Shown piece after piece: positions 21,336 through 34,540 of a DNA stretch of 64,000 nucleotides. Source of the DNA: Ixodes scapularis (Eukaryota; Arthropoda; Arachnida; Ixodida; Ixodidae); NCBI RefSeq assembly GCF_016920785.2, contig NW_024609835.1, positions 83,362,243-83,426,242 on the forward strand, read 5' to 3'. Made by a program: the position numbers and the translations under genes. The notes beneath the pieces were generated by a model, which searched no databases, had not been told where the DNA came from, and was given only the letters and a program-made list of their open reading frames with translations. How positions within the stretch are numbered: the stretch's first letter is position 1; each line of letters begins with the position of its first letter.

Positions 21336-22164
21336 TATATTATATTTGGCAATTATACTTGGGATCTATCATCGTACTCAAGCCGAAGCGAGGGAAGACA
21401 ACATAGAAAATGCAAATAAAAGTGCATCGACACGGGAAGACTTCTGCTTCCCGAGTAAACTAGAATCATAAAGTTCGCAGTATCTACATCGAATAAGAGT
21501 TTAAGCAAGATGAGCTGGGAAGAAAAGGAAACATCCTACTAAGCACATGCATGTTTCGTGCACATTTTTTGTATGCACAGAGATTTCGCCAAAGAGCGGG
21601 GACGCGAAATCGTCCCTGATTGCTTTATAGGCGTAAGAGTCAACGAAAGGGTTATTCGCTAGTAAGTTATATTTCTCACTCCCTCTGAAGTGCTTTTTAA
21701 CGTTCCAATGTCACAGTGATACACAGGTAGATCGACTCTCACTTTTTCTTGCTGCTAATATGTCGTCACTCGGCATTAGCTAATGGTACTGATAGTTGCC
21801 TGCGTTTTTATACGCGAAACGCCCCAATTCTACTTGCATTGGCAGTACAGCGGGAGCGATCGTCCAGCAGACGCGGTAGGCTTCATGTCACAAATTATGC
21901 GGACCAGACTGCAGTCGATAGTAAGAACGTGTTGTAATCATCGGTTTTGAGCTTTTGATACAATTTCCCTTGCAACCGCAGACGTACGCAATACGCACCT
22001 CAAGTAATCAGGATGGCAGTGATTTATAGCTAGTGTAATTCATCTTGAAATCGGTGTACTAATTTTGTTAGAACAATTATCTTTAGATTATTGTTGTTAT
22101 TTTTAAAAAAAATTACTACAAATGCGGTCGACGATTTCAGAGCAAATAAAAGTTTTTGTTTCAT

Positions 22165-22880
22165 ACTTTTTTTTTATTTATTTATTTATGCATACTGCAG
22201 GCCCGTGCGCCGTGGCAGGGAGGAACAATATATAACAAAACAATACAGTTCATAACTCCAGTAAAAACCTTGAACAATACCGTATTTATAAAATTTGATG
22301 CAGGTCGCGCCCATAGCACAATGAAAATAAAAAAAGAAACTAACTTCACGTACAAAAAAGCGATAGTCACTTTAACAATAACAGTATGCATGATCACAAT
22401 AAACATTCATAATCGAAGGCACGTGCCGCATACGTTCGAACCGATAACAAAGAAGACAATATAGAGAGACAACTTGAATACAACACTCAAAGAATGACGC
22501 GATATATACATATTTAACTTCAAAGACAGTGAAACAAGAAAAAATAACACCGAGGCGATATGCTTACGTTTTAAACACAACGCAGAAGTCTAACAGCATC
22601 CTCAAGCTTTGAAATATTTTTGCGATTTATAATATGCTCGGGAAGCTTATTCCAATCGTTTATCGTATTTGCAAAAAATGAACACTTGAAAACATCAATT
22701 CTAACCATATAAGACTGCAATGATTTAGAATGATTTAGTCTAGCTGCTATGTTGGTAATATTCCTAAAATAAATGTTGCGGTTGATCTTGGCCTAAGACC
22801 TTCAGTTTCGAGATATAAAATATATTTCGTACAAATAAAAAGTCATGTTATTTCCGAAACTACTATTAAACATCAGTCAC
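22165..22880 (-). pseudogene. LINE (non-LTR retrotransposon) 3' end, minus strand
   Basis: The minus-strand translation of the part left of about 22790 reads NRNIYFRNITNIAARLNHSK and, further on, FKCSFFANTINDWNKLPEHI and then ...LRCV stop. This is the typical C-terminal end of a CR1-like LINE polyprotein (the F..R.I..WN.LP motif). It is followed by a 3' UTR and a tail seen on the + strand as T-rich TTTATTTATTTATTTATG (about 22173-22190). The rest of the element is missing (5' truncated). Family placement below LINE is inference. Confidence 0.7.
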
Positions 22881-25800
22881 GAAGCCTAGCTTCTACAGTT
22901 ACTGGCGGTGAATGTAATCCAACTCACATCTAAAATAAAAGGACCAGATGACATAGTTAGCTATTTAAAAAAAAGGAAGTATTTAGTATCACCAGATGGC
23001 AGTCTGCCACATGCTGCAACCGGGACGATGCCGGGGCAGAGGTCTACCCGCCTAGGACTCTTCATTGTGTTCTCAATAAAGGAAAAAAAAACAGGACTAA
23101 TTATTGACGAAGATAGGCTTGAGCCTTGCCCCGTAGAAGTACTAAAACGCAAAGAAGATAACTCACATTTTCATAGGAATTAATATATCAATTTCTTTTA
23201 GCATCACACATTCACGCAGTATGATCAAATTTTTTAGAGGAAGTAATTTTAAATTTATTCAACATTTATTAAAGCTTGAAGGCATGCAATCGGATTTGAT
23301 ATTATACGGCGAGAATGTGGACTTCCATCCAAACAGATCAGACAGCCAATGTTCCAAATGTCTGGGAAAGGCCTTTATAGCCACCTCGCAAAATGATAGC
23401 GGTGGACACAGGGGTGAGGTAAACAAATAATTCAGGGGCTCCATTGCGGGAGACGCCTCTCCCGACCATCCCGACCATCCTTGATACTCAATCAACGTCA
23501 GTGAAAATACGTCTCCGGTAACAACACGTCATCAACAATAACAGATCAGTCGGGCTTGACAACGAGAAAAACCGCGTGTCACTGCGCACCGCCGAAAAAA
23601 ACAACATTTTGTTATGGTTGCAGACGGATTAGCGGTGACAGGCCGTGTTCTTCGGTTGCTCTCAAGAGAGTCTAGACACGAGTTAGCTCATCTGCACGTT
23701 AGCTTCACCGGTTTTTCAAAGCCCAAATGCGTCACTGGCGTCATAAACAAACAACTAACAAAAACAACTCTGTAGGCCTAAAATCAAGAAACATTGCGTG
23801 ACCATTTAGTAAGTAATATAGAGTTGCTGGCAGCGTAAGAATAGACTTCCTAGAAAATGTAGTGTACGAATACATCTGAGGATACAACATCGAGGACGGA
23901 AACGGAAACAGGGCTTCTTTCATTGAGCCACAATCTTTCATGTATTTGTATATATTCACCAACACTCTCGTTTTTAATTATTATTACTAGTGTGTTCGTA
24001 AACGCGTTAGATCAATAAGCTGCTCCTATTTCTGTGCACACAAACGCCGATCCGTCGTGCTAGTTAGTATCTTCTCGGCATATGGTCTAACTTTATATAG
24101 ACCCTCATTAATCAATAATATTAATTTAAAAATAAACAAACAAAAAAGGATCGTAATCACTCCAGGTCATTCCATACTACTTCCAGTGAATAATCCCATG
24201 TTTTTTTTTTGTTTCTGTTTTTTGTTTGGAAGTTATTTCATGGACCATTTAATACTGACTGCGTGCCTTATATAAAGGTTAGTTTTCAGCCTTGAACACG
24301 CCGGTACCAGATACAGAAACCAAGAGAGTAGTCATTTCCATTTACTACAATAAGACAATGTCTATAGGCACGTTGTGAAAAAAAGCCTAATTCTTTACAA
24401 TGCAAATTTTATGACTCAGGTTGTTTATTCTCTCAACAGAAAGTTGTTGAAGTATTGTCTTGAAAACCGGGAGCGCCCAATAAAATGCCACTTACGTTTT
24501 GCAGGAATACGCCCAGAATACGCCCTACAGTTGTAACAAGCAAGATGTTACTAATTGGGTTGTAAAGTCATAGCACGCTCCCTTGGCGATGGAGAGGGAA
24601 AATATAATATCAGTGCATTTCCGTGTCGCAAAAGTATAATCAAATAAATGTCAAGGAGCATGTGCCCAATAATTGAATTCTAACAATTTATATTTATTTC
24701 ACAAAACACAACATAACACACAGTTTTGTATCCTCTTTGACAAGGTCGATTGTAAGATGAGCCAAAACATTGCATGGCAATATAGTGACTTTTATATTCT
24801 CGATGATGAGTAACCTATTCGCAATATTTAATATTTAGGCAAAAATAACACCAGCGGCGAAGACAATCAATAAAGCAATAAAGCAACAGTTTTTCTAGCA
24901 AACAAACTTAGAGACCCGATCACGTGAACTCCTGGGATCACTATGTTTGGGTTGAATGAACTGGACTCGTCTTGTTACTAATTTCGCCTGTAGATGATTC
25001 ACTGTTTACCTTTTAATATACATTTGGACAGATCTGCATTATGTACTGCGGCTAATTTGACTTCGGTAGAGTTTGAAATAAATAATGTCATAAGTGCACG
25101 TTTCGCAAATATTAGAAACGCATTAGTCTGCAATTTTTGGTTTAGCTCATTTAAAACAAACAAAATAATTAGGCATTTCATCGTGGCAAAACTAAGAAGT
25201 TGAAGCGAATCGCGGCGATATGCCTCGAATACGCGTCCATTTTATCTCACCCACACCCACTTCCCCGTTGGCCAACCTCAGGGCTGCACTAATTTCCGGC
25301 GAGAGAGCTCAGAAGGCAAAGTCCGATGAACCTGTTGCAGCGGTGGCCATTTTCCTTCATCCAATAACGCAGCCGCGTCAGATATGCTCCTTCTATTAAC
25401 ATGACTCATTACTCCTCAATGTACCACACGAGCGAACGCGTGTTAAATATAAATAGCAGCTCGGTCTCCGCCGGCAACGCCACCTCGAGTGCAGTCTCCA
25501 TGGAAACGGACCCAAGGTTCTGTCGGGCGAGAGGGCGAGCCCCCTCTCCGGAGAGGAGAGGAGGGGGCCTTTGGGAGGAGAGGTGGGGGAGAGTTCAGTG
25601 AAATCGCAGTCTAGCTGCGGTATCCGGAGTCATCAAATCAATCATGATCAGGACAAGTGAGCGAAGGGACTAGGCGGTACTGGTGGCCCTCGTGTAGGCC
25701 CTGCCGCGTGCGTCTGGGCTCTCGTTTGAAATCCTTGCTTACGGAAGATCGGTGAAGCGCGACCGTGATTGGTGCTCCCTGTTTACCCGGCCATTCCGTG

Positions 25801-27814
25801 TTTGGATTGGTGGATATTGGCTGCGCTCTCAGAGTGTCTTCGGAGACGAGAGAGAACGCGACGCCGAGGCGTCGTGGCTTGGCAAAAGTGAGTATTTCAC
25901 TGGAATATCGGAACCACATAGAGACCTTTGCCAACATCGACTTCTGCGCACTGCCATCTTTGTCTGCTGGGCTGTGGAACACCTTCTGAGCATGCGCTGT
26001 TGCTCTCTCCTGCAGTATATCGGACGCTGCGCATGCCTCCACAGCTCAGTGACTCTGCATTTTTCGCCCGGGTGATAAGCGATATAAAGGTATATACACT
26101 ACGTTGTGTTTCGCTATAGGTCTCACCGCAGTCAACGCTGTCTACAATTCGAAGGAACCAATTGAGCGGCACCAGAAGTAGTTCAGCATGACCCCCTCCA
26201 GTCTTCTTTGCGCGTTTGCCACAAAAGGTGGCTTAATCTTGAGGTGTTTCTTTATTTATTTATTTTTTGTGTTCGATTGTTTTAGGCGGTCATATAAAAC
26301 GTACAAATACAAGACGACAAACGCAATTACGATACGTTTTTTTCTTTTTTCTTTTTTTGGCGATGCTTGATTAGTATTATCGGATCATAGCAGTGGCTGT
26401 GTTCGGAATGAATCTGAAACGAAGTACGGTGCATTTTACTCCTTCAGTAGATCGTGTGCCTTGGTTTTACGAACGCTGACGGAATGTGAAATCCGTTCCG
26501 CTTAAATTCAGTTTTATCCTACACGTGAATAAGAGTTGGCAGGACGGAATAGCGAAGGCATTCTTTCGGCTTATACCCGTCATTAAATACGCAAATTATA
26601 TTTCTGCTCTTCGCGGTGATTTTAAAAATTAGTTCAAAATATCGGCTGTCCCGATGTCACTGCTTAGGTGATTTTTTATACTGAACTTAGTATTCGGCAG
26701 CACGTAATTTTTGTGTACTTCGCGATTGGCAGATATCACGAAAAATCGCGATTACTAATATACAAAACGCGATTATCAACATACAACGTAGCAATCCTAT
26801 TCGCGAAGATGGGTGTCCACCCGAAAGTTTCCCAAACCCTCATCTCGCCATATTCGCGAAATATTGTGCCCGTGTAAATAAAGTCGCGTAGAGTTATGCC
26901 TGTTCTTAGTGTGCCTGTGGCTTGCTCAGAATTACCGAGCAGCCACGACCATAAAAATAAAGGCGTGGATTGCCTCAAAAAGTACGTGACTTCAAATGTT
27001 TTTTCACCATGTAAGGTAGGTTATTGTAGTTACCACGTATCCAACAGCATATTCAATCAATAGCTTTTGATACGATACAAAATGACTTCAAAAATAACAA
27101 CGTTGATTAAGAAATTAGAGCGTTATACATTCCATTCTGTCTAATATTGTACAAGGTATGCGATCCCTTAAACAGATCCGGTATTTTGTTTTTCTCTCGG
27201 GGATATCAGGAACGGCTTCAAATTAGCGTGCTTGACGGATATTATAAAACGTGCGAACATAAAGAAGTTCCTTAAACATAACTCTTTCGTTCGTCTGGAT
27301 TTATCAAGAGCACATCGTCACCCATAATGGCCCATGCTCTCAGGGTTTCTTCTTTTATTGCGCAATTAGGTGACGACAGCTGACTACGCAGTCAGGACAA
27401 ATAGATTGCTCTGGATGATTTACTCGCGAATAACCAAAATGTTTCTAGGAAACTGCCTCCATAGATGATGGTAAAACCACCATTTATTGATTGTGTGGAG
27501 AGCCAGATCAATATATCAACTTGTCCTCGCTCTTTCGTAGGCGATGAATAGAATCACATTGCATAAAGCATTCGGTGAGCTTTCATTTGGTAATCAAAGG
27601 AAGTAATGTTGAAACAGCGGCCAACCGAGGGTTGGGAAAATCTAGACACGCCTCACCGATTCTCGGGGATTTTCGACATCGGACTGACACAAATATCGAA
27701 CTGACTGAGGTGAGAACGGTAGAAGGTGCTATTTTCTCTGCTCTGTGTAACCTTAGCTGCACGGATGCGAAACAACCTTCACGCGTTGAATGTAAAAATG
27801 ACGGTAAACGACGG
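22881..27814. other. Intergenic region without supported genes
   Basis: ORFs such as 22908-23183, 23221-23430 and 25638-26042 do not resemble families I know. A GC-rich block at 25260-25610 with TAAATATAAATAGCAG, a TATA-like string, near 25446 could be an old LTR or promoter fragment, but no matching partner LTR or primer-binding site was seen. Confidence 0.5.
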
Positions 27815-28040
27815 CCAAAATATTTGACTAAACCCCCGAGACTGGGACGAGAAATACGAACAAACACAAAGTCTCAAACACAGCCGAAATTTACTCGAAA
27901 ACGAAAGGGGCTTATATAGGCATCAAATCCTACACAAAGCACTAGAGACGAGAGAGAAAGAGAGAGAGAGAGATGGAGAATTTGGGAACACCATGCCACA
28001 AGCAGTACAAGGCAACCTTTCCAATAGAACTAAGAACCAG
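27815..28040 (+). mobile_element. Dispersed repeat P1 (GAGACTGGGACGAGAA type), + copy
   Basis: It shares with the minus strand of 28220-28440 the ordered words CGAGACTG.GACGAGAA, AAACACAGC.GAAATTTA.TCGA, AACGAAAGGGG-like, AG.CTAGAGACGAGA.A, CATGCCACAAGC and AACCTTTCCAATAG. The same opening words occur at 46772-46870 (+) and on the minus strand at 48770-48860 next to a Penelope-like remnant. Confidence 0.7.
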
Positions 28041-28219
28041 TGACCTTCTTCATACGATAGAAACGAAAGCTTTCCTCTTTTGTGTAAAGGGGGTCACTGA
28101 TTCTCAGCTCTATCCTATGGCGCCTGTCCGTGTCGTACGTGTGTCTTTTTTCGTCGTGTTTCGTTCGCGCCTTTTAACCTTTTAATCGATATGAACGAAC
28201 TAGCCCCAACCAAATGTTT

Positions 28220-28440
28220 ATTGCTATTGTAAAGGTTCCTTTGTTGAACCGCTTGTGGCACGAGATTCCCCCATTTCTCCCTCTTTCTCTCTCTTTCTCG
28301 TCTCTAGCGTTTTGTGTACGAACCCCTTTCTTTGTCGAATAAATTTCAGCTGTGTTTCAGACCCTGTTTGTCCGCCCCTTCTCGTCACAGTCTCGGGGTC
28401 TTTAATCAAATGTTTAACCACCACCAGCTCGTTTGCGCCC
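28220..28440 (-). mobile_element. Dispersed repeat P1, inverted copy
   Basis: An inverted partner of 27815-28040 with about 180 bases between the arms. On the minus strand it starts with GAGCTGGTGGTGGTTAA and includes a GA-rich tract. The pair forms a foldback of about 625 bp. Confidence 0.7.
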
Positions 28441-28809
28441 TAAGCTTTTTGTTGACCTAAATATCAAGGTGTAATTTTTTTGTTTATTGTTTATCACGCA
28501 TCTCAGTTCCGTGACTAGGATTCTCTCGGGCGTGGGGACACTGAGTTAATTAGCCAAGTTATTTAATACAAAATATATAGCGCGTACCGAATAGGGTGTG
28601 TTCAGATAAGAACGTCCATAGGGCTGTCATGCATTTTTTTTTCATATAAATTTTCATGTGAGGTAAAAAACACGTCCTTGCAAACAGAAAAGCCTTATTT
28701 CTACAAAAAACAACAAAAAACGTCCACTCTTTGTGAAAAAAGTTGCGCCTGGAAATACAATCTTTCCAATTACGCGCGGTCGCAAATTCAAGGGCAAAGG
28801 GAATAAAAA

Positions 28810-30561
28810 ATAAAATTTTGTACAGCGTCAATATTCTTAATTGCAAAGCACGTTAACTGGTCTGCAGTTAGATGCAGTTTTTGTATGTTTATGTTTCAAG
28901 TAAAGTAAAATTACGAACTTGGCCTCTTGCTCAACTTTTTTATATTTATGCATTCTTAGGCGATTTTATAATACATCTTAGAATATAATTTCTAGGCTGT
29001 AACTCTTCGTACAAAGTATTTCATGTTTTATTCACTGTTACCGAAAAATTCGGAGTCTAAACTATTGTAAGTGATGTTTTTTCGGCGTTGTATTTGGAAG
29101 ATTTTGAAATATCGAAAAAGCAAAAAAAAAGTGAAATCTTTATGCCGCTATTAAAAAAAACCTCGTATTTTTTAGGTTTTTCTCCATGAACCCTTGAAAA
29201 GGGATAATTTAAAATCTCCACATTTTTATATTTTTTATTAGTGATCTGGTTAAAATTGCCTAAGAAAACTGAAATGCGCTGCGCATTCGGTCCTTATAGT
29301 GTATTGTGCTTGCTTGGTTGAACTGCATTTCTTTACTGGTGTAGTATTTTAAAATGGGTAGCCTGTTGACAAAATGATTGGATTAATTTGACTCGACATC
29401 ACTCCACTCCTTCCAATCACGATGAACTGCTCGGACGTTCCGACCTCTATCAGCCAATTTCGCTTGTCAAGTGACAACGCGCCACTGGGCCACTCTCGAA
29501 GGTCACGTGACGCTCACAGGGCATTGCATTGACTCGCATGACTCGTAGCGTCTTGTACTGTCAATCGTAACGTTAAGTGGAGCGTATGAACAGGAGAAGT
29601 TGGGAATCTTACGCCCCAGCCAATGGCGGGAGTAGCGAAAGCGAAACAATAGCCCGCGCGTTGCGTCTAAAACGAAAGCAAGAAGGGACGAAGCAGGTGA
29701 AAGATGGATAGTGTCATTGAACCAGCGTTGCGTCTTCGTCCATGTGATACCTGTGTTGTTCGCAACGCCCCTGTACACCGGGTGATGCTTGCACCAAGCA
29801 GCTGAATGCCGAAATCACCCAACGTCATGTTGGGGGATTTCAGATGAGATTGAACAGTGGGTAAATGGTCGACATTTTAAGATCACTTGATATTTCACGT
29901 GTGATCACCTAATTTATAGTATAAACCAAAAAAAAATAATTCCAAAAAAATATACACCAGAAGTCTTCGATCTTGAAGATCTAGATTGTTACTCCAATTT
30001 ACGTGCACCGCCGGTATGCTCGTGTTAGACAAAATAACTGAAGTAGTAACATCAGGAAATTATAGAAGAGAGTAGCCAAAAGCTTTGCGTGAGCAAAATA
30101 TAGGTTCGTCACCAGTGCGCGCATGCGGCAAGCTTAAACCTCGTTCTGGAGTGGCACGTGCTGACGATTTCTTCAACAACGTGGACAAATTTTGGTACGT
30201 TATTCTAAAACTTGCCATTAGAAGTTTCTTGAGATTGAGAAACGATGTCTGATTACATGTCAGATGTCTTAAATAATATTGTTCATTGCATTATACTTTT
30301 TGTTAATAAAAACTTTCATACATGGTACTTTGAACGGTTTTTTTGCGAACTTTTTAGCAATGCGCACGCAAGCGATCAGCAAAGCCGTATATACAGAGAG
30401 TTTGGCCAGTCGTTGGGAAGTATAGGAGACAAATGAGGAGGCGCCATTGGCCGAAAGCGGGCTGGCTGTGTTCCAGGGCGTCTTCAAAAATTCGAAGGTG
30501 ACCAACCAGAAGCCGGAAATAATACCCTGGCGCTGGTCGCGAGAAACAAACCTGATCACTG
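28810..30561 (+). repeat. Left arm of a large imperfect inverted duplication
   Basis: Paired anchors with 30877-32190 (inverted) are: 29103-29125 with 32059-32083; 29341-29370 with 31622-31652; 29531-29552 with 31461-31490; 29710-29733 with 31278-31300; 30385-30405 with 31003-31025; 30498-30525 with 30912-30935; 30539-30561 with 30877-30899. The order is kept throughout, so the whole 3.4 kb is a foldback. The left arm is longer because of about 400 extra bases between 29810 and 30350, including a dispersed repeat also seen at 58757-58870. No coding sequence was recognised. Confidence 0.8.
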
Positions 30562-30876
30562 CATCGGAGTAACTATCGGTGACTGAAAATATGGTACATG
30601 TGATGTTTCAATCACGCTCATCCAAAATGATGGTGGAAGAGTACGACTAGCGGAACGATCTACGTAATCCTTACGCCAAGCGCCGAGGGCCGGGAATCTG
30701 CCGTCCGAGCGGACACACTCTGTCCGAGCAAAACAGAGTTGAGCAGCGCATTCATTTCTTACATATTTCTGCATGATCATGATCAAAACAACACGTGAAC
30801 CCCATTTTCATCCACGCAGAGTCACTACACTTCGCTCTTACGCGCTTATTAAAGCCATATACGAACATATACCTTT

Positions 30877-32190
30877 GATCAGAACTGTTTCTTGCTACCG
30901 CCGCTAGGGGATTCTTTTCGGCTTCTGGTTGGTCAAGAGAGCATTCCAAGCCCTCTTTCCGAGTCTGGCGCACGCCCTGGCTCTGCCCCCACCTCCCATT
31001 TACTAAACTCTCTCTATACACGGCTCTGGCGATCAATACCGAAAACACAAATTTTCAGACAATGAAAATCTTTTTTCTTTTTTTTTTAAGTTTCCGTCAC
31101 CTTTTATGTTACTTTATAGGATGTTTTAAAGTCCTGCGGCATACATAATTGGGGAAGGAGGTACATATATTCCGTGGTGCTTCTTTTCTGAGCCTGCACA
31201 GAGCCTTCCGCTGCGTGGTGCAGACGTTAATCGATTATCAGTGGCGTTACATACACCAGTGACTTCACCAGCGCGACGGCGCAACGCTGGTTCAGTGACA
31301 ATATCTAGCTGTCCCGTTCTTCGTCCCATTTTATTTTATTTTTTTAGACGTAATTAACCTGCTATTGTCCCGCCATCGCCGCACCCGCCATCAGTTTGGG
31401 CATGAGATTCAGTAACGGCTCACGTTCATATGCTAAGATTTACCTTGCGATGGACCACAGATGACGCTACGAGCCATACAAGTCAATCCAATTTCTTGCG
31501 AGTTTCACCTGACATTTGAGAAAGCGCAGTGTCGGTGTTGTCACTCGAGCGGACGCTGCAACCCATCGTGATGAGAAACGGTCCACAATGATGTCTAGTT
31601 CAAAGAATCGAATAAATTTGTCAACAGGCTGCCCATATTAAAATACTATCCAGAAAAAGTAGCGCAATGCTCCGCAATCAACCATGCACACCAACCTAAA
31701 GACCGAATGTTCCGCAAAGTTTAGTTTTCATACGAAATATCAGCCATATCACTAATAAAAAAATAATTTTGAAAAATTTTTTTTATTATGATTTTTTATG
31801 GTGTGTGAGACATAATGCGGCCAACAACGGCCATTGTGGAAGCGGTGCTCGAGAGCCACTATAGTTAAGACAGAAAGTCTCAATCGGTAATTGACTGCGG
31901 CATAGACCTTGCTAACGTTAATTTTTTTTTATTTAAAACAGTATAATGCAACATGTATTTGCGTATTCTGAATTACCCGTTTCCTACGGCTTACTAAGAA
32001 AATTGAAAAAAAAGATCGAGGATTAATATATTTTTTTTTAATTTCCGCACAGACATTTTGAATTTTGACTTTTTCGATATTTTGTAAATTTCTGGGCGCA
32101 ATGCAAAAAAAATTATTTACAAATGTTGAGCGCTCTCTGTTTTGTTTGAAGGTGAAAAAAGCATAAAGTACACTGTACAAAACGTTTCAG
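30877..32190 (-). repeat. Right arm of the large imperfect inverted duplication
   Basis: This is the inverted partner of 28810-30561, diverged by substitutions and small indels. The spacer 30562-30876 is unpaired. The outer boundaries are approximate, and similarity fades beyond TTTTGTACAG..GT at about 28815 and 32175. Confidence 0.8.
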
Positions 32191-33901
32191 CGTAAAACTT
32201 TTTATAAGAGGTGTTTAAATAAACCCAAACAAATGCCTAAATATGAAAGAGTTGCGCAAAAGGCCAAATTTGTCATTTTATTTTAATTTGAATAAGAACT
32301 TATTTTAATTTAAGCTAACTGTACTAATTTAAGCTAGACAACTAGTCGGCGTACTTTATAAACAAAAGTATTAATGTTGTGAAAAATATTGTTTTATTCC
32401 GTGCCCCTCGATGTTGCGTCTACGTGCGATTGGAAAGATTATAGTTCACCTCCTCTCAGACGCAGTTTTTTTTTTCAAGAAAACTAGGTACAAGTAAGCA
32501 CCATTACTTTCTAAAGAGATAGTTTGCCACCTAATAAAAAAATATAATTGAAAACAAAAAACTATGCATGACACCCCTATGACTACGCTTATCTGGACAA
32601 ACCCTGTAGATTACGTAAAAATATTCACTCGATTAATTATTTGGTTTAATATGGTGACTAAGAAAACGTTTAAGGTATTGTGCAATTATAAAGATCCAGT
32701 GTTGGAATTGACAACGTTATGGGTAATTTTTTTTTCTGGTAACGTGTAAGGGCACAGGCGAGCTGGAGAATATTAAGCAGCATAATAAATCCGAAGTCGC
32801 GGAAACACGAAGGGCACACACAACACCCCCTACACCACCGTGTACTACATATAGTCGTTGGAATCGTAAATTGTTATTGGGGAATGTATTCTTAATATAT
32901 TAAATTATCGCCAATGAAATCACATTTCTGATTATTTCTTATTTTTATTAAAATTAATTATTTAGTGCAATTAATGCAAAGGTGCTGGCGAGCTGGACAG
33001 AATAAACGATAATCATCCCTGGAGATGGGGAACAAAAGGGACAAAAGAGAAAAACAAGTCTCCAAACACAGCCGTCAAAGTGCTGAAAATAAAAACAAAA
33101 AAACTTCAGAAACCCGCGTTATTTTGTACACGGCGTCATTTAAAAAATAGTGTCGCTTTCATCATGCAAGATCTCCCCCGCTGCTACAAATTACTCACCT
33201 TGATTGCTTGCTTTTGTTACATTTCCTGACAACCAAAACTTCCTCCGTATTTTTTTTTTAATTATTATTTCGGTATTTACACGTTTACGTAAAAGCGCTC
33301 TCAGCGTCCCGATGTATTATGTTTTGCGACAAGTTTGGTATTTAAAACAGAATTTTTTTTTTTTTTTTTTTTTTTTTTTTGTGACACGTTTGATTTTTTT
33401 AGTCGCTAGTTCAGCCTGTACTCACCGTGTCGTTCATGACTCGACAGCACGAGGGTGCCATAGTATTTCTGCCCCAATAGACTTCCCGTTGTATGTTCAT
33501 AAATTATTTATTATTCCGCGACGCGCTGTGATCGGAAAAGAATGTGCCTTCGAGCATCATATAATTGTAGTACGCTCGGGCGCCCTTCGGTTAAGACGCC
33601 TAAAAACACTTTAAACAAAGCCAAAAAAAAAAATAGATAGAGAAGCACGCAGTGGTCTACCGATAGCGGGCGGTAGCGAGCTTGTTTACAAACACACGAT
33701 AATGAATATTATAAAATCATAATTAACATATACGAGGCAGTCATAGTGAGGGATACTATCGAGCACCCGGACCTGGCCAACACGCTGCATAACGCAGCTC
33801 TTCGCCTTCCATTTAATTTGGTATTTTGTTTGTCAGTTGACCGAATTGGCGTTGTTCGTCCGACCTACGTTGCGGAAGCTTCGGACTCGGCGTCCTCCAT
33901 G
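32191..33901. other. Intergenic region upstream of the second Amt exon
   Basis: No supported gene. It contains GGCGAGCTGGA repeat words at 32757 and 32986 (probably repeat P1 fragments) and a T run of about 28 bases (33353-33380), which produces a poly-phenylalanine stretch in ORF 33204-33614. Confidence 0.6.
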
Positions 33902-34084
33902 AAGGCCCGTTCACACACTTGCAAGCGAGTAGGGCAGGCTGACACGAGACCTGTTTTAAGTCACTTGCGACGGCTTAGGTCCTGCACCGCAGCGGCGCAT
34001 CCGGTCATAAGCCGTCGCAAGAGGCTTAAAAGCCGCTCTTGTATTAACCTGTCCTTGTAGGTTGCGAGTGTGTGAACTGGCCTT
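33902..34084. mobile_element. Small palindromic MITE upstream of second Amt
   Basis: The termini AAGGCCCGTTCACACACTTGC and (inverted) GCGAGTGTGTGAACTGGCCTT match with few mismatches. A second inverted pair inside (CTTGCGACGGCTTA / TAAGCCGTCGCAAG) makes it doubly folded. It is 183 bp with no ORF. The transposon superfamily is uncertain because no clear target-site duplication is visible. Confidence 0.75.
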
Positions 34085-34419
34085 ACCTTTTCCATCGATT
34101 CCAGTCATCGGGCGGCACCTGGAGTTGGCGTTCAAAACGCCCAGGTGTTCGTTTCTGTTTAGACAGATTTGCTTCGGACAAGTTTTTTTCGGCGGTATGC
34201 GGTCTTGACGAACTTTTAAAGATTACTGTTTAGAGCGTTTTATGGATACCGGAGACAAAAACTACAAGAGCCTGACTGCTTGTGAAAAGGGGTTTGAGAT
34301 TATATATTTTACCCTATACTATTGAGCACAATCAAAAGAAAAACATAAGAGAGCGACAATGTGTTACAAAAGAGTTTAAAACATGGGAACCACTTTTCGC
34401 GTCTTCTCTTCTGTTGCAG

Positions 34420-34540
34420 ATGGTTACCTAGTCTGCCAAGCCCCGAGGATCTGGACACAAACATTCAACGGAAACCGAAACGTGCCTTGCTCTTCAAATC
34501 TTGGTATTTCACAGCCAAGCCTCATTTGAACTTAGCAACC
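34420..34540 (+). other. Probable 5' UTR part of the second Amt exon
   Basis: A pyrimidine-rich acceptor CTTCTGTTGCAG ends at 34419, so an upstream non-coding exon is likely. The frame stays open through this stretch, but family similarity starts only after ATG 34541, hence the UTR call. Confidence 0.45.

Larger units (their letters stand above)
17693..22164. other. AT-rich intergenic region
   Basis: This is downstream flank of Amt. I see no supported gene. It is AT-rich to about 20000 and contains the palindromic (TA)n structures at 21079-21335. The open frames are short and lack family resemblance. Confidence 0.7.

Noticed and set aside
25260..25610. Possible LTR with a TATA-like string
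   Set aside because: No paired LTR, primer-binding site or polypurine tract was found.
26240..26350. Possible LINE tail (TTTATTTATTTATTTT)
   Set aside because: No LINE coding remnant follows on the expected strand.
33204..33614. 136-codon ORF with poly-Phe
   Set aside because: The stretch is a T homopolymer; no other support.
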